Shown: piece by piece, positions 31,928-41,064 of the stretch
Layout of the letters: every line of letters begins with the position of its first letter
How positions within the stretch are numbered: the stretch's first letter is position 1
From: Bathynomus jamesi
Lineage: Eukaryota; Arthropoda; Malacostraca; Isopoda; Cirolanidae
Length of the DNA: 64,000 bases
Reading direction: 5' to 3'
Assembly: GCA_023014485.1 (NCBI GenBank)
Contig: JAJOZX010005617.1
Span: 153,501 to 217,500 of the forward strand
Program-made: the position numbers and the translations under genes
Notes under the pieces: model-generated
Seen by the model: the letters and a program-made list of their open reading frames with translations, nothing else
What the model was told of the DNA's origin: nothing
Databases searched by the model: none

Positions 31928-32025
31928 TTTATCACTCGCCATTTCCACAAACTAAACATGTTCACACTCCGGCGCACTATTTGAGAGACAAGATTTACAT
32001 TCTCAGTCGCAGGGTACGGTATGAA
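31928..32025 (-). pseudogene. internally deleted third copy of a cassette gene, left arm
   Basis: CCATTTCCACAAACTAAACA and CTCCGGCGCACTATTTGAGA repeat the 3' end of the gene at 29587, then jump to GATTTACATTCTCAGTCG, equivalent to about 29790. About 175 bp is missing. A mirrored copy lies at about 33064-33162. Confidence 0.6.
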
Positions 32026-32343
32026 GCAACTTTATTGGAAACAGATTCAAACAACCTAAGGATCTGATTGACTTGAAAGAGCTTGGTAATGACGTCACAA
32101 CGACATTGTATAAAGGCTGGCGAAACTTTCACTCTAATTCATCACAAGATTGTAAATAGGGGATGGACCCGTGTTAGTTATCTCTCTGTAACTTGACCAA
32201 TTGCTAAGTGATGAACATGATATCTGACGTTCCAAACGGGTTTGAAGCACACAATTTGATAAATATATCGCTCGATAAAATTGCGTCCAGACGTTCCGGA
32301 AGAGCTGGTGCATCATTGCATAACTCATTATTAGTTATGTGTT

Positions 32344-32745
32344 CAGGTTTGAATTGGAAGCGAAAGTTCGAGCGAATAGTTCAGCTTTGTGAAGAGAAGA
32401 GATGGCAACTGAGCTAGATTGGAAAAGGGGAGGAGAGGAGGAACATGTAAAGTTGATGGTGAGGTTCTTAAAGATGTCAGAAAGAGCGAGAAGACTCAGA
32501 ATTGTATAAATTTTTCAAAAATTTTATTACATGAAGGAAATTTTGTCGATTCGAAGAACAGAATTTGCACGAATCCGGGCACAAATATGAGCCAGGAGAT
32601 GGTTGGCTACAGCAATTTCTGAAAAACTCATCTCTGTTGCTGCTAGCAATAGAACAAGTTAAGCCAAGGTTGCCCTTGTGGCGGGGAAAATATGGTGTGG
32701 CGGTAGTTGTGTGCTTCTTCTAAGTAAACAAAACGGGCTTTATGT
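32344..32745. other. 402-bp unique spacer of the giant inverted repeat
   Basis: Single-copy sequence with two short overlapping open frames (32208-32417 starts in the arm; 32419-32622). No recognised domain. A spacer this short would let the arms fold or recombine. Confidence 0.75.
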
Positions 32746-33063
32746 AACACATAACTAATAATAAGTTATGCAATGATGCACCAGCTCTTCCGGAACGTCT
32801 GGATGCAATTTTATCGAGCGATATATTTATCAAATTGTGTGCTTCAAACCCGTTTGGAACGTCAGATATCATGTTCATCACTTAGCAATTGGTCAAGTTA
32901 CAGAGAGATAACTAACACGTGTCCATCCCCTATTTACAATCTTGTAATGAATTAGAGTGAAAGTTTCGCCAGCCTTTATACAATGTCGTTGTGACGTCAT
33001 TACCAAGCTCTTTCAAGTCAATCAGATCCTTAGGTTGTTTGAATCTGTTTCCAATAAAGTTGC

Positions 33064-33162
33064 TTCATACCGTACCCTGCGACTGAGAATGTGAATCTTG
33101 TCTCTCAAATAGTGCGCCGGAGTGTGAACATGTTTAGTTTGTGGAAATGGTGAGTGATAAAA
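33064..33162 (+). pseudogene. internally deleted third copy of a cassette gene, right arm
   Basis: Mirror of 31928-32025 with the same internal deletion, so the deletion predates the inverted duplication. Confidence 0.55.
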
Positions 33163-33430
33163 CAATAAAACCACTATAAAATGTTTAGTTCATGAAATTT
33201 ACCCCTGAGGGAAACTGTCTAGTGCATATTCTGGGAAATGTTAGATTTAGTTTAGTACGCTATGTTAGGTTTTATTATACCCGGCTAGGCAATGTTATGT
33301 TAGGTTAAGTTAATTTAATAAAATATCGATTGAATATCCCTTCATCCAGATGAGTACAGATTCGAAAACTAAATTTTTCTTTTAGAGGAAGGAGGGGCCA
33401 TTGCATTTTCCCTGACCACTATATCATCTG

Positions 33431-33500
33431 GATGCAGAGGATGGTCACCCGTCCATCAACCACACAAACCCAATGTCGCTTAACTTCGACCACAGCGTTT
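33431..33500 (-). repeat. 5S rRNA-derived SINE head, right arm
   Basis: Mirror of 31585-31660 with the box A and box C motifs preserved. Confidence 0.6.
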
Positions 33501-34776
33501 CACTATTTAATTGTGGCCAATTGCCTATATATATAGGATCGCATAATGTTGCCTAATATTTTTTGTTTTTCTTTTTAGTGACAAGTAGTTTAGTTACAGT
33601 ATTTTTATTTGAATATGCCTTTGGGGAGCGTGACAGCTTTTCAGGAAAAAATCTTTGAGATTCATTTCAATTTTACGAAGAAAGATAAGAAATATAACCC
33701 AGATTAGTAAAAAATAAAATAAAGTTGCATTGAGTTAACTCTGTCATTAGAAGCGGTGAGTTAGAGAGGTAATGGGGTAGAGAGGTAGTGATGTAGTGGG
33801 TAGAGAGGTATTGAATTAGATGGGTTGTGAGGTCAAATTTTTCGCTCCACCTTATACGTTTTATTGCCTTCGCAGTGGAACATTTTTAACGTGAAACAGT
33901 TTGATCAAAATTAAAAGAAATAATTAAAACTTGAATCTGTACCTTACTAATGGTAATCATAATGAATAGAAAGAGAAGAAAGCGTAGGCTAGATTATTAG
34001 CGTCTATTACTTCCCACATTAGGCTAGGTGAGGTTACGCTTGTATAGATATCGAAAGCTATAAAAATTAATTTAGGTTAGGCTACTCTCGGCTAGCTATG
34101 GGTAGTGTGGAAGTGATGTAGTGAGTAGAGAGGCAAAAAGGTATTGAGTTAGTGCAATGGTGCTGTAATGGGTTAGAGAGGGTGTAGTGATGTAGGAAGG
34201 TTGTGAGGTAGTGGATAGAGAGGTAGTGAGAGTTAGACCTGGCAGTGATTAGGTTAGGTTATTAGGTGAACTGCATCAAATTGCGGTTAGTTTAGGTTAG
34301 TTATGGGTTGTGAGGTACTGTGGTGGAAAGGTATGAGGTACTGTAGTGGAGAGGTAGTAATGTAGGTTACTATTGGATAGTTATGGCTAATGAGTTAGTG
34401 AGGTAATGGGGTAGAGAGGTAGTGATGTAGGAAGGTTGTGATATATATATATATATTATATGAATGACGATGAGGTACAGCACCCCATCATCGACATTAC
34501 GGATGATATATATAATTAGTTTATATAATAATTTCAATTGTTAACTTATTTATCACACGTATTTGTAAATATATATATATATATACACCTTGAATATAAT
34601 CTTTGATGTGTCTATTGTTAACTTAATTATTAGACGTGTTTGTAAATATATGACTTGAATATTTCGTTTATTAAATAAATCATGTTTCAATTAGCGTTAC
34701 CTGGGATTCCCTGCGTGGTTCAGTTGATTGCAGTAAGCCCTTGAGCTCAGACGTGTACTCGCCCGCGTAGAAGAAA

Positions 34777-35070
34777 ATGGCTACCTTTAATATTGCTTGT
34801 TCAACGTTTATGAAATGGTATTCAGCAAAGTGTCAAGATGTGGTGGATACCGAAAAACTTCCCATTCCTCCCACCTTTGGCTCTTTTAAAACCACATTGG
34901 ATCGTGCGAAGGATCAAGATGCACAAATACTCTATGGTTATTCTGGTGAGAGCGTTGTAGGCTTTCGTTGCACAGACGATGTATTGAAGTATGCTGTAGA
35001 CCTAAGCTTTATAAAGTCTCACATATACCGTGAAGTAAAAGAAACAACGCGTGCAGAAGAGAAGCAGTAG
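34777..35070 (+). CDS. unknown 97-residue ORF, right copy
   Basis: Intact ATG-to-TAG frame like 29884-30177. Differences include SSA to TFG near residue 35, V to A and I to T. Ends in the same in-frame TAG. Confidence 0.55.
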   Translation: MATFNIACSTFMKWYSAKCQDVVDTEKLPIPPTFGSFKTTLDRAKDQDAQILYGYSGESVVGFRCTDDVLKYAVDLSFIKSHIYREVKETTRAEEKQ

Positions 35071-35210
35071 ATATGGATAGTGAGCCTTGTGGATGAGTGG
35101 TGTGATAAACGGTATTATATCATGCTACACCATGTCGAGTACTCGTACTTCGGTTGAAAATGTGAATCTCGTCATCATGGACAATCTCAAGTATTTTTAC
35201 CACTATATTA
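35071..35210 (+). pseudogene. truncated remnant of the post-TAG ORF, right copy
   Basis: Matches the first part of 29587-29883 but has lost two bases (GTACTTCGG against GTACACTTCGG), shifting the frame. It then jumps at ATGT to the start of the next ORF. The 243 bp missing relative to the left arm has a 4-bp ATGT microhomology at the join. Confidence 0.75.
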
Positions 35211-35582
35211 ATGTTGAGTGAAGATGAGTTCACGATTGAAAAGCTCGGGTCGGTAGAAATAAACCTTCGACTGGAAAGGGGTGTTTATAAACTTGTGTTT
35301 AATAATGTGGCTAGCGATGAACTCTTTGTGCGTGCTTTTGATTGTATTCTAGCCGTATTTAAAGATAACTTACTAACCGGATGTAAAGTGGGAACAAAAG
35401 TAGTACTGAACGATATGAAGGCCCTTCATAGCGAGTACAGGTTTCCCTATACTTTAAGCGGTGAAATATTATTAAACCGCGTACACTGCGTAATGCAGAG
35501 CAATAATGATGTAAATGTAGACTCGAATAAGTGCGAGTTCAGTATTTTGAAAAAAAAAAGTGAAATGTATTTATATATTTAA
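35211..35582 (+). CDS. unknown 123-residue cassette ORF (paralogue 1), right copy
   Basis: Same frame and blocks as 29130-29498, with P/L, I/K, T/A and P/L changes. The deletion junction lies exactly at its ATG, which is retained. It reads two codons further before stopping because the tail differs. Confidence 0.55.
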   Translation: MLSEDEFTIEKLGSVEINLRLERGVYKLVFNNVASDELFVRAFDCILAVFKDNLLTGCKVGTKVVLNDMKALHSEYRFPYTLSGEILLNRVHCVMQSNNDVNVDSNKCEFSILKKKSEMYLYI

Positions 35583-35588
35583 TATAGT

Positions 35589-35607
35589 TGTGTGTGTGTG
35601 TGTGTGT

Positions 35608-35643
<36 letters not shown>
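35589..35643. repeat. (GT)n microsatellite
   Basis: Longer than the mirrored CA run at 29094-29128, so the tract has expanded or contracted since the duplication. Confidence 0.9.
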
Positions 35644-35645
<2 letters not shown>

Positions 35646-35924
35646 CTGCTATATTGATGGCTATACGATTTCTTATTTTGCGCGGTAGAAGATAAAATGT
35701 GTGTATTTATTTAACATAATTGTGTGTATATATATTTCTGCCATATTGATAGTTATATTATTTCTTATTTTTTATTTTGCGCGGTAGAAGATAAAGTGTA
35801 TGTATTTATTTATTTAGTTGTGTGTTTATATTTCTGCTATGTTGATGGTTATATTATTTCTTATTTTTTATTTTTGTATTTTGATCATTCCAATGTATAT
35901 TTATTTTCTATATATCTCCATAAT

Positions 35925-35957
<33 letters not shown>

Positions 35958-36710
35958 TTCTCCTGTATATTGACGGATATATTTTTGATTATATGCATAT
36001 TCCTTGTTCATATTTCTTAAACTATTATTATTTTTAATTGATCATTCAAATGTATATTTATTTTCTATATATTTATAATAAACAGAATGATGTAATGTTT
36101 TATTTAATTCTTTTGGTTGTAAACAATTATACCAAATGGTTGCTTACGCCTTCTAAACCTACTAGCGGAATTATAAGCCAACTTTTAAGAATTAAATAAA
36201 TAAATGGTACAATCTGGCGAACCTAATAATGAATACCTGAACAATTTAAATAAAAAGGGGTATCTGGTAACTCTCCATAATAATATATACCTGAACAGTT
36301 ACAATAAAAAGTGGTATCTGACAACTCAACCTGAACAAGCCATTTACGCCTAAAAAAAGTGAATCCTGCTACTACCTGGGGATATCTCTACCCCTGCGTA
36401 CTCAGTTCAGCTGTGCAAGCTGTGGATTTCAGATGTGTATTCTCTCGTGTAGAAAAAAATAGTGTGTCGGACACAATGTGGAAGGTGTACACTGCGTACA
36501 CGGGATAAGTGTACGCATGGTGTGAATGAACTCTTAAGCTGGTCTTTTCATTACACTTTTTGCATCTTTCACAACAATTTTGGAAAGTGTTACTGTGTTG
36601 TCGGACACAATGTGAAAGGTGTACATGAGGGAGATACAAGGACAAGAAGAAAGCTTAATCTTTGTCAAAATGAGCAATTCGGTGGGCTGATGTGAAAGAG
36701 TATGCAATCA

Positions 36711-37370
36711 TTCCCTGACGAGGTGTATTTCTGATTCCATGTTAAACTGTAGGTCTAGTGTGGTGTGAAAACCTTAATCTTTGTCAAAATGAGTAATTCG
36801 GTGGGTTGATGTGAAAGAGATGGCAATCATTCCCTGCCGAGATGTATTTCTGATTCCACATTAAACTGTAGGTCTAGTGTGGTGCGAAAACCTTAATCTT
36901 TGTTAAAATGAGCAATTGGGTGGGTTGCTGTGAAAGAGATGGCAATCATTCCCTGCCGAGGTGTATTTCTAATTCCACGTTAAACTGTAGGTCTAGTGTG
37001 GTGTGAAAACCTTAATCTTTGTCAAAATGAGTAATTCGGTGGGTTGATGTGAAAGAGATGGCAATCATTCCCTGCCGAGATGTATTTCTGATTCCACATT
37101 AAACTGTAGGTCTAGTGTGGTGCGAAAACCTTAATCTTTGTTAAAATGAGCAATTGGGTGGGTTGCTGTGAAAGAGATGGCAATCATTCCCTGCCGAGGT
37201 GTATTTCTAATTCCACGTTAAACTGTAGGTCTAGTGTGGTGTGAAAACCTTAATCTTTTTCAAAATGAGTAATTCGGTGGGTTGATGTGAAAGAGATGGC
37301 AATCATTCCCTGCCGAGATGTATTTCTGATTCCACATTAAACTGTAGGTCTAGTGCGGTGTGAAACGCAA
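36711..37370 (+). repeat. six tandem 119-bp units with a 238-bp higher-order period
   Basis: CATTCCCTG recurs about every 119 bp (about 36711, 36830, 36949, 37068, 37187, 37306). Two alternating variants, AATTCGGTGGGTTGATG and AATTGGGTGGGTTGCTG, make 238-bp dimers that are nearly identical to each other. Each unit joins a CTGACGAGGTGTATTTCTGA-like piece of the hammerhead element to the tail of the dimeric SINE (TTCCACGTTAAACTG, AATGAGTAATTCGG). Confidence 0.85.
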
Positions 37371-37390
37371 ACTGGCAGTTCAGCCTTCTA

Positions 37391-37576
37391 TTGGCTGATG
37401 AATTAAATACATGGCGTTATCCGGCAACTCAGCCAACTGGCTGCTTGAGACTCTATAAAAGGCAGTGTATGGCAGAAGACTCCCATAAGAGCTCGGGCAG
37501 CCGCCCGAGCAAGGACCTCTGGTCCTTTCTTTTTAATGGCCTTTTGGGTGGTGAGGAAACCCTTTCCCTCCCATAG
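37391..37576 (+). promoter_or_regulatory. TATA box plus twin-hairpin leader, proximal right copy
   Basis: TATAAAA at 37454-37460, hairpin GCTCGGGC-AGCC-GCCCGAGC at 37491-37510, and an adjacent hairpin AAGGACC-TCT-GGTCCTT at 37511-37527. A pyrimidine-rich leader and then the ORFs at 37738-38690 follow. The stems are perfect. Promoter role inferred. Confidence 0.5.
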
Positions 37577-37737
37577 AGGCCTCTTAGGTTAGGTATACCC
37601 CTTTGGGGGGTTCAGCTTGGGGGAGAACTTCGCCTCCAAGTTGCATACCCCTCTTTCTCTCTCCTTCTCTTGCTATCTCTTCCTATCTCTTCCTTTCTGT
37701 CCCTTTGGGGGGAATAGCTTGGGGAGAACTCCGCCTG

Positions 37738-37932
37738 TTGCGTGTGTTCAGGCGGGAAACCGGCACCATTAACTGTGTGCTTGAAACGAACAGTAGACCA
37801 GCGAGCAAGCGCAACGTTATTTATTTAAATCTTGAAGAGATGCATAAAATCTTCGCGGTAGTTGAGAGGTGGGCTGAGGACCGCTATAAAATACCAGCTG
37901 ACGTAGGTATAATAAGAGAGGTGATTAGTTAA
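37738..37932 (+). CDS. unknown about 60-residue ORF segment, right copy
   Basis: Mirror of 26850-27032. The encoded protein part is unchanged by eye, embedded in a longer frame that reads through the leader from 37603. Confidence 0.4.
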   Translation: MRVFRRETGTINCVLETNSRPASKRNVIYLNLEEMHKIFAVVERWAEDRYKIPADVGIIREVIS

Positions 37933-37959
37933 GCCTCCTCATATACCGTTGTTTGTACA

Positions 37960-38403
37960 TTGAGTGTAAATAACAATCAACCATGCGTTGATATACGATT
38001 GCTGTGGAAGAACACGGCTGATAATGCCGTTCTTGTTCCTACACGGAACCGTTTCATCCTCGACAGAATGTTTGAGATCGTTGGACTCCGTAAGCTGAAA
38101 CCTATATTAGACACACGCATCTCAGACATGATTTATTTTGATACAGTACTTGAGTACGCTTACACCGCTCTGCTCGACGGATTTGTTGAATGTAGGAATG
38201 AGCAGGGAGAGAACGGGTTAGCTCTGGACGCGTATTTAAAAGGTATAGATTCTTCGAAATATCCTGAGCTTTGGTACAAAACACTTGAGAGGTACGGTGC
38301 AGAGCTCGCCTACACGGTTCATCCCGAAGAGCTGTATCTCTATATAGTGGATAGCTGCCGTTGCGACTTGGAAGCTTATTTCAATTGTCGCTATGTCGAG
38401 TGA
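37960..38403 (+). CDS. unknown 147-residue ORF, right copy
   Basis: Open throughout. Five nucleotide differences from the left arm, two of them synonymous. Starts at a TTG triplet without an upstream in-frame ATG. Ends overlapping the following ATG at 38393. Confidence 0.55.
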   Translation: MSVNNNQPCVDIRLLWKNTADNAVLVPTRNRFILDRMFEIVGLRKLKPILDTRISDMIYFDTVLEYAYTALLDGFVECRNEQGENGLALDAYLKGIDSSKYPELWYKTLERYGAELAYTVHPEELYLYIVDSCRCDLEAYFNCRYVE

Positions 38404-38690
38404 AGAAGAGTTCACGATTGAAAAGCTCGGTACGCTCGACGATGACGTTTTTTGCGCGTGCTTTTGATAGCATTTTAGCAGCGCTTAAGGGCACCTTACC
38501 TGCCGAGTGTAAAGGGTGTACAAAAATAGTATTGAACGATATGAAAGCCCTTTACATTGAATATAAACCGCCGTGTCAGTTAAACGGTGAGGTGATGCTT
38601 GGGCGGTTTTACCACATCGTGCAGAGTAATGGCGATGTTGATGTAGCGTCAATCACCTTCGAATTTAGCATTTTGCACCGTAGGCGGTAA
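38393..38690 (+). pseudogene. paralogue 2 of the cassette ORF, right copy, frameshifted
   Basis: A run of six T near 38449-38454, five in the left arm, shifts the frame about 19 codons after the ATG. The rest of the gene is open in the next frame to 38690. The left copy lacks this insertion but has a stop further on, so each arm is broken differently. Confidence 0.65.
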
Positions 38691-39040
38691 AGACAATATA
38701 TATTTTTACTGTAATAATTATGTGATTGTACGTTTTGTATATATTTTCCTGTACCAATATTTGATAATATAACTTTTGATAATATAACTATATATTTTTT
38801 TAAATTTTTTGCTAATACTATGTTTTGTACGAGTATATATATATAATTAATTTAAATATATTTTTCCTGTACTAATATTTGATATAACTATATATTTTTC
38901 TAATATTTTTCTAATATTTGTATGATTATATATTTTCCATGTTTTGTACGACTATATATAATTAATATAAATATATATTTTTCTAATATTTAGTTAATAC
39001 TATGATTTGCATGATTATATATTCCCCGTTCTATTATTTG

Positions 39041-39043
<3 letters not shown>

Positions 39044-39111
<68 letters not shown>

Positions 39112-39124
39112 TATAATATATATA
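39044..39124. repeat. (AT)n microsatellite hosting the mariner insertion
   Basis: About 80 bp of AT directly before CAGGGTG. The left arm has about 32 bp of AT at the matching position, 25709-25741. Confidence 0.9.
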
Positions 39125-39882
39125 CAGGGTGGGCCGTAAGTTTCCATACATAGGAAAAATTAAACGTTTGTTTTTATGTTTCAGATACCCTAAGAATATG
39201 CGTTTGACGTAAGATCTTGTTTACTGATGAAGCAAATTTTTACGTCAATGGAGAGGTTAATCGGCAAAACATACGTTATTGGAGTAATGCTAACCCTAAC
39301 TGGCTGAGTCCGACGAAGATGCAAGGTGCCGGTAAAGTGATGGTGTGGGCCGGGATATGGGGTGACAGAATTATTGGACCAATTTTTGTTAGTGGAAATC
39401 TTAATGCCGAAAGGTATCTTAACATGTTGCAAGAAGAGATTTTCCCATCCCTGCTAAACGAGGAAGGTAACTTCCCAGTTTACTTCCAGCAAGATGGAGC
39501 TCCACCTCATTATGGTCTTCACGTGCGTCGGTATTTGGATCAGCAGTTTCCGGATGCTTGGATTGGTCGGCGTGGTCCTGTGGAGTGGCCTCCCAGATCC
39601 CCAGATCTCACCCCCCTTGATTTCTATCTTTGGGGGCACTTGAAGGCCATGGTGTATCAGGAAAAGATACGAGACATAAATCATCTAAAGGAACGTATCA
39701 CCAACGCCATTACAAGCATAACGTCAACTGTGCTAATGCGTGTTCATCAACAGTGGGGAACACGTATTGAAATGTGTTTTCAAAACAATGGCAACCATGT
39801 AGAGCATATTATATAAATAAAAATGGTTGTCCATAACAAAATGTTTATTTTTCCTATGTATGGAAACTTACGGCCCACCCTG
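39125..39882 (+). mobile_element. N-terminally deleted mariner-type element, right arm only
   Basis: Ends CAGGGTGGGCCGTAAGTTTC and GAAACTTACGGCCCACCCTG are near-perfect inverted repeats of about 45 bp including the CATACATAGGAAAAAT stretch. It is 758 bp, about half the usual length, because the first part of the transposase is missing. It is inserted in an AT tract. Confidence 0.9.
39217..39816 (+). pseudogene. transposase catalytic domain without DNA-binding domain
   Basis: 199 open codons hold the entire catalytic triad region: [22 protein letters not shown] and [20 protein letters not shown]. The helix-turn-helix half is deleted, so the product could not bind its ends in the normal way. 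No stops in the remaining frame suggest a recent internal deletion. The first residues before FTDEA are not homologous. Confidence 0.85.
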
Positions 39883-40079
39883 TATATATATATCCTATTG
39901 TATATCCAATATTTAATAAGCAGAACGTTGTATTGGTGTTTTATTTATTCCTTGAACACGTTTATATCATTTTCTAAAACAGAGTAATTGAATAGATAAG
40001 TAACGAGGCTGACAGCTCAGCCAGCTGTAACATAAGCTTATTTAAAATAAATAACGAATCTGGCAACTCAGCAGCCAAC

Positions 40080-40300
40080 TGGCTGAATAATAATTAAATA
40101 CATGGCGTTATCTGGCAACTCAGCCAACTGGCTGTTTGGGGCTCTATAAAAGGCGGTGTATGGCAGAAGACTCCCACAAGAGCTCGGGCAGCCGCCCGAG
40201 CAAGGATCTCTGGTCCTTTCTTTTTAATGGCCCTTTGGGTGGTGAGGAAACCCCTTTCCCCCCATAGAGGCCTCTTAGGTTAGGTATACCCCTTTGGGGG
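40080..40300 (+). promoter_or_regulatory. TATA box plus twin-hairpin leader, distal right copy
   Basis: TATAAAA at 40145-40151 with the same GCTCGGGC/GCCCGAGC and AAGGATC/GGTCCTT hairpins at about 40181-40217, then three repeats of a pyrimidine-rich AACTCCGCCTCCAAGTTGC leader. No ORF group follows before the arm ends, so it points outward. Confidence 0.45.
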
Positions 40301-41064
40301 GTTCAGCTTGGGGGAGAACTCCGCCTCCAAGTTGCATACCCCTCTTTCTCTCTTCCTCTCTTGCTATCTCTTCCTTTCTGCCCATTTGGGGGGAATAGCT
40401 TGGGACAGAACTCCGCCTTCAAGTTGCATACCCCTCTTTCTCTCTTCCTCTCTGCCCCTTTGGGGGGAATAGCTTGGGGGAGAACTCGCCTCCAAGTTGC
40501 ATACCCCTCTTTTTTCTTTTTCTTTTTTCTTTTTTCCCAACGAAGGTGGGGGTGGCGCTCGTGCAACAAAGGGGGTTGGGGATGGCACTCTTGCAAAAAA
40601 GGGGGTGGGGGAGGTGGCACTCTTGCAACATTACGTAACATTTTGAAATTGCACTGCACTCTACCTTTTTGACACCATACTACTTGTATATAGTATATAT
40701 ATATATTTGAAAAATACAAGAAACTTACGCAAAGCAAATATGTCATTATTCAGACGAACCCTGGAATTATGTTTACAAAAAGCCATAATTTTATTCTTAA
40801 TCCTTTCTAACCTTTGGACTACTTAATTCCACACGTGTATCACCATTTTCAATGTACTTGGCCACTTCAGCACAACTCCTCAATAACAGTGGTTATGCAT
40901 TATTCTGAGTTGACCACATTCCCGGGCTTTTTTTTTGCGTAAACTTTGAATTTCACATACCCCTACGGAAAGAAATCCATTAGGGTCATGTCAGGTGATC
41001 GTGGAGCCCAAGGAGTCGCTATGTGTCTTCCAAGCCACCGTCCAGGAGTTTACTGATTTAAGAT

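Larger units (their letters stand above)
24852..32343. repeat. left arm of a giant inverted repeat
   Basis: From TGTAAACATAATTCCAGGG at 24852 to GTTATGTGTT at 32343 this sequence recurs in reverse complement at 32746-40777. In the 444-bp ORF at 26379-26822 I count five differences between arms, about 1 percent. Coding cassettes run on the minus strand. Private features are the 427-bp insertion at about 28229-28655 and a nonsense mutation at 26228-26230. It has two tandem SINE-tail units where the other arm has six. Confidence 0.95.
32746..40777. repeat. right arm of the giant inverted repeat
   Basis: Reverse complement of 24852-32343. The cassettes are on the plus strand here. Private changes: a mariner insertion at 39125-39882, a 243-bp deletion at about 35210, a 2-bp loss near 35150, a tandem-array expansion at 36711-37370, and a one-base insertion near 38450. 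The outer boundary is GGAATTATGTTTACA at 40777, after which similarity stops. Confidence 0.95.

Noticed and set aside
32208..32622. A gene in the palindrome spacer
   Set aside because: Two short frames with no motif and no plausible start context. A resemblance to a pogo-type DNA-binding domain was too weak to report.
36388..36645. Cys/His-rich frame (HCVRQHSNTFQNCCERCKKC) as a zinc-finger gene
   Set aside because: It lies antisense to the cassettes in leader sequence, its spacing fits no known finger, and the left-arm counterpart differs in frame. Probably chance.
24852..40777. Confident assignment of the inverted repeat to an endogenous nimavirus or nudivirus
   Set aside because: No ORF shows a motif I can tie to those viruses. 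Origin left open.
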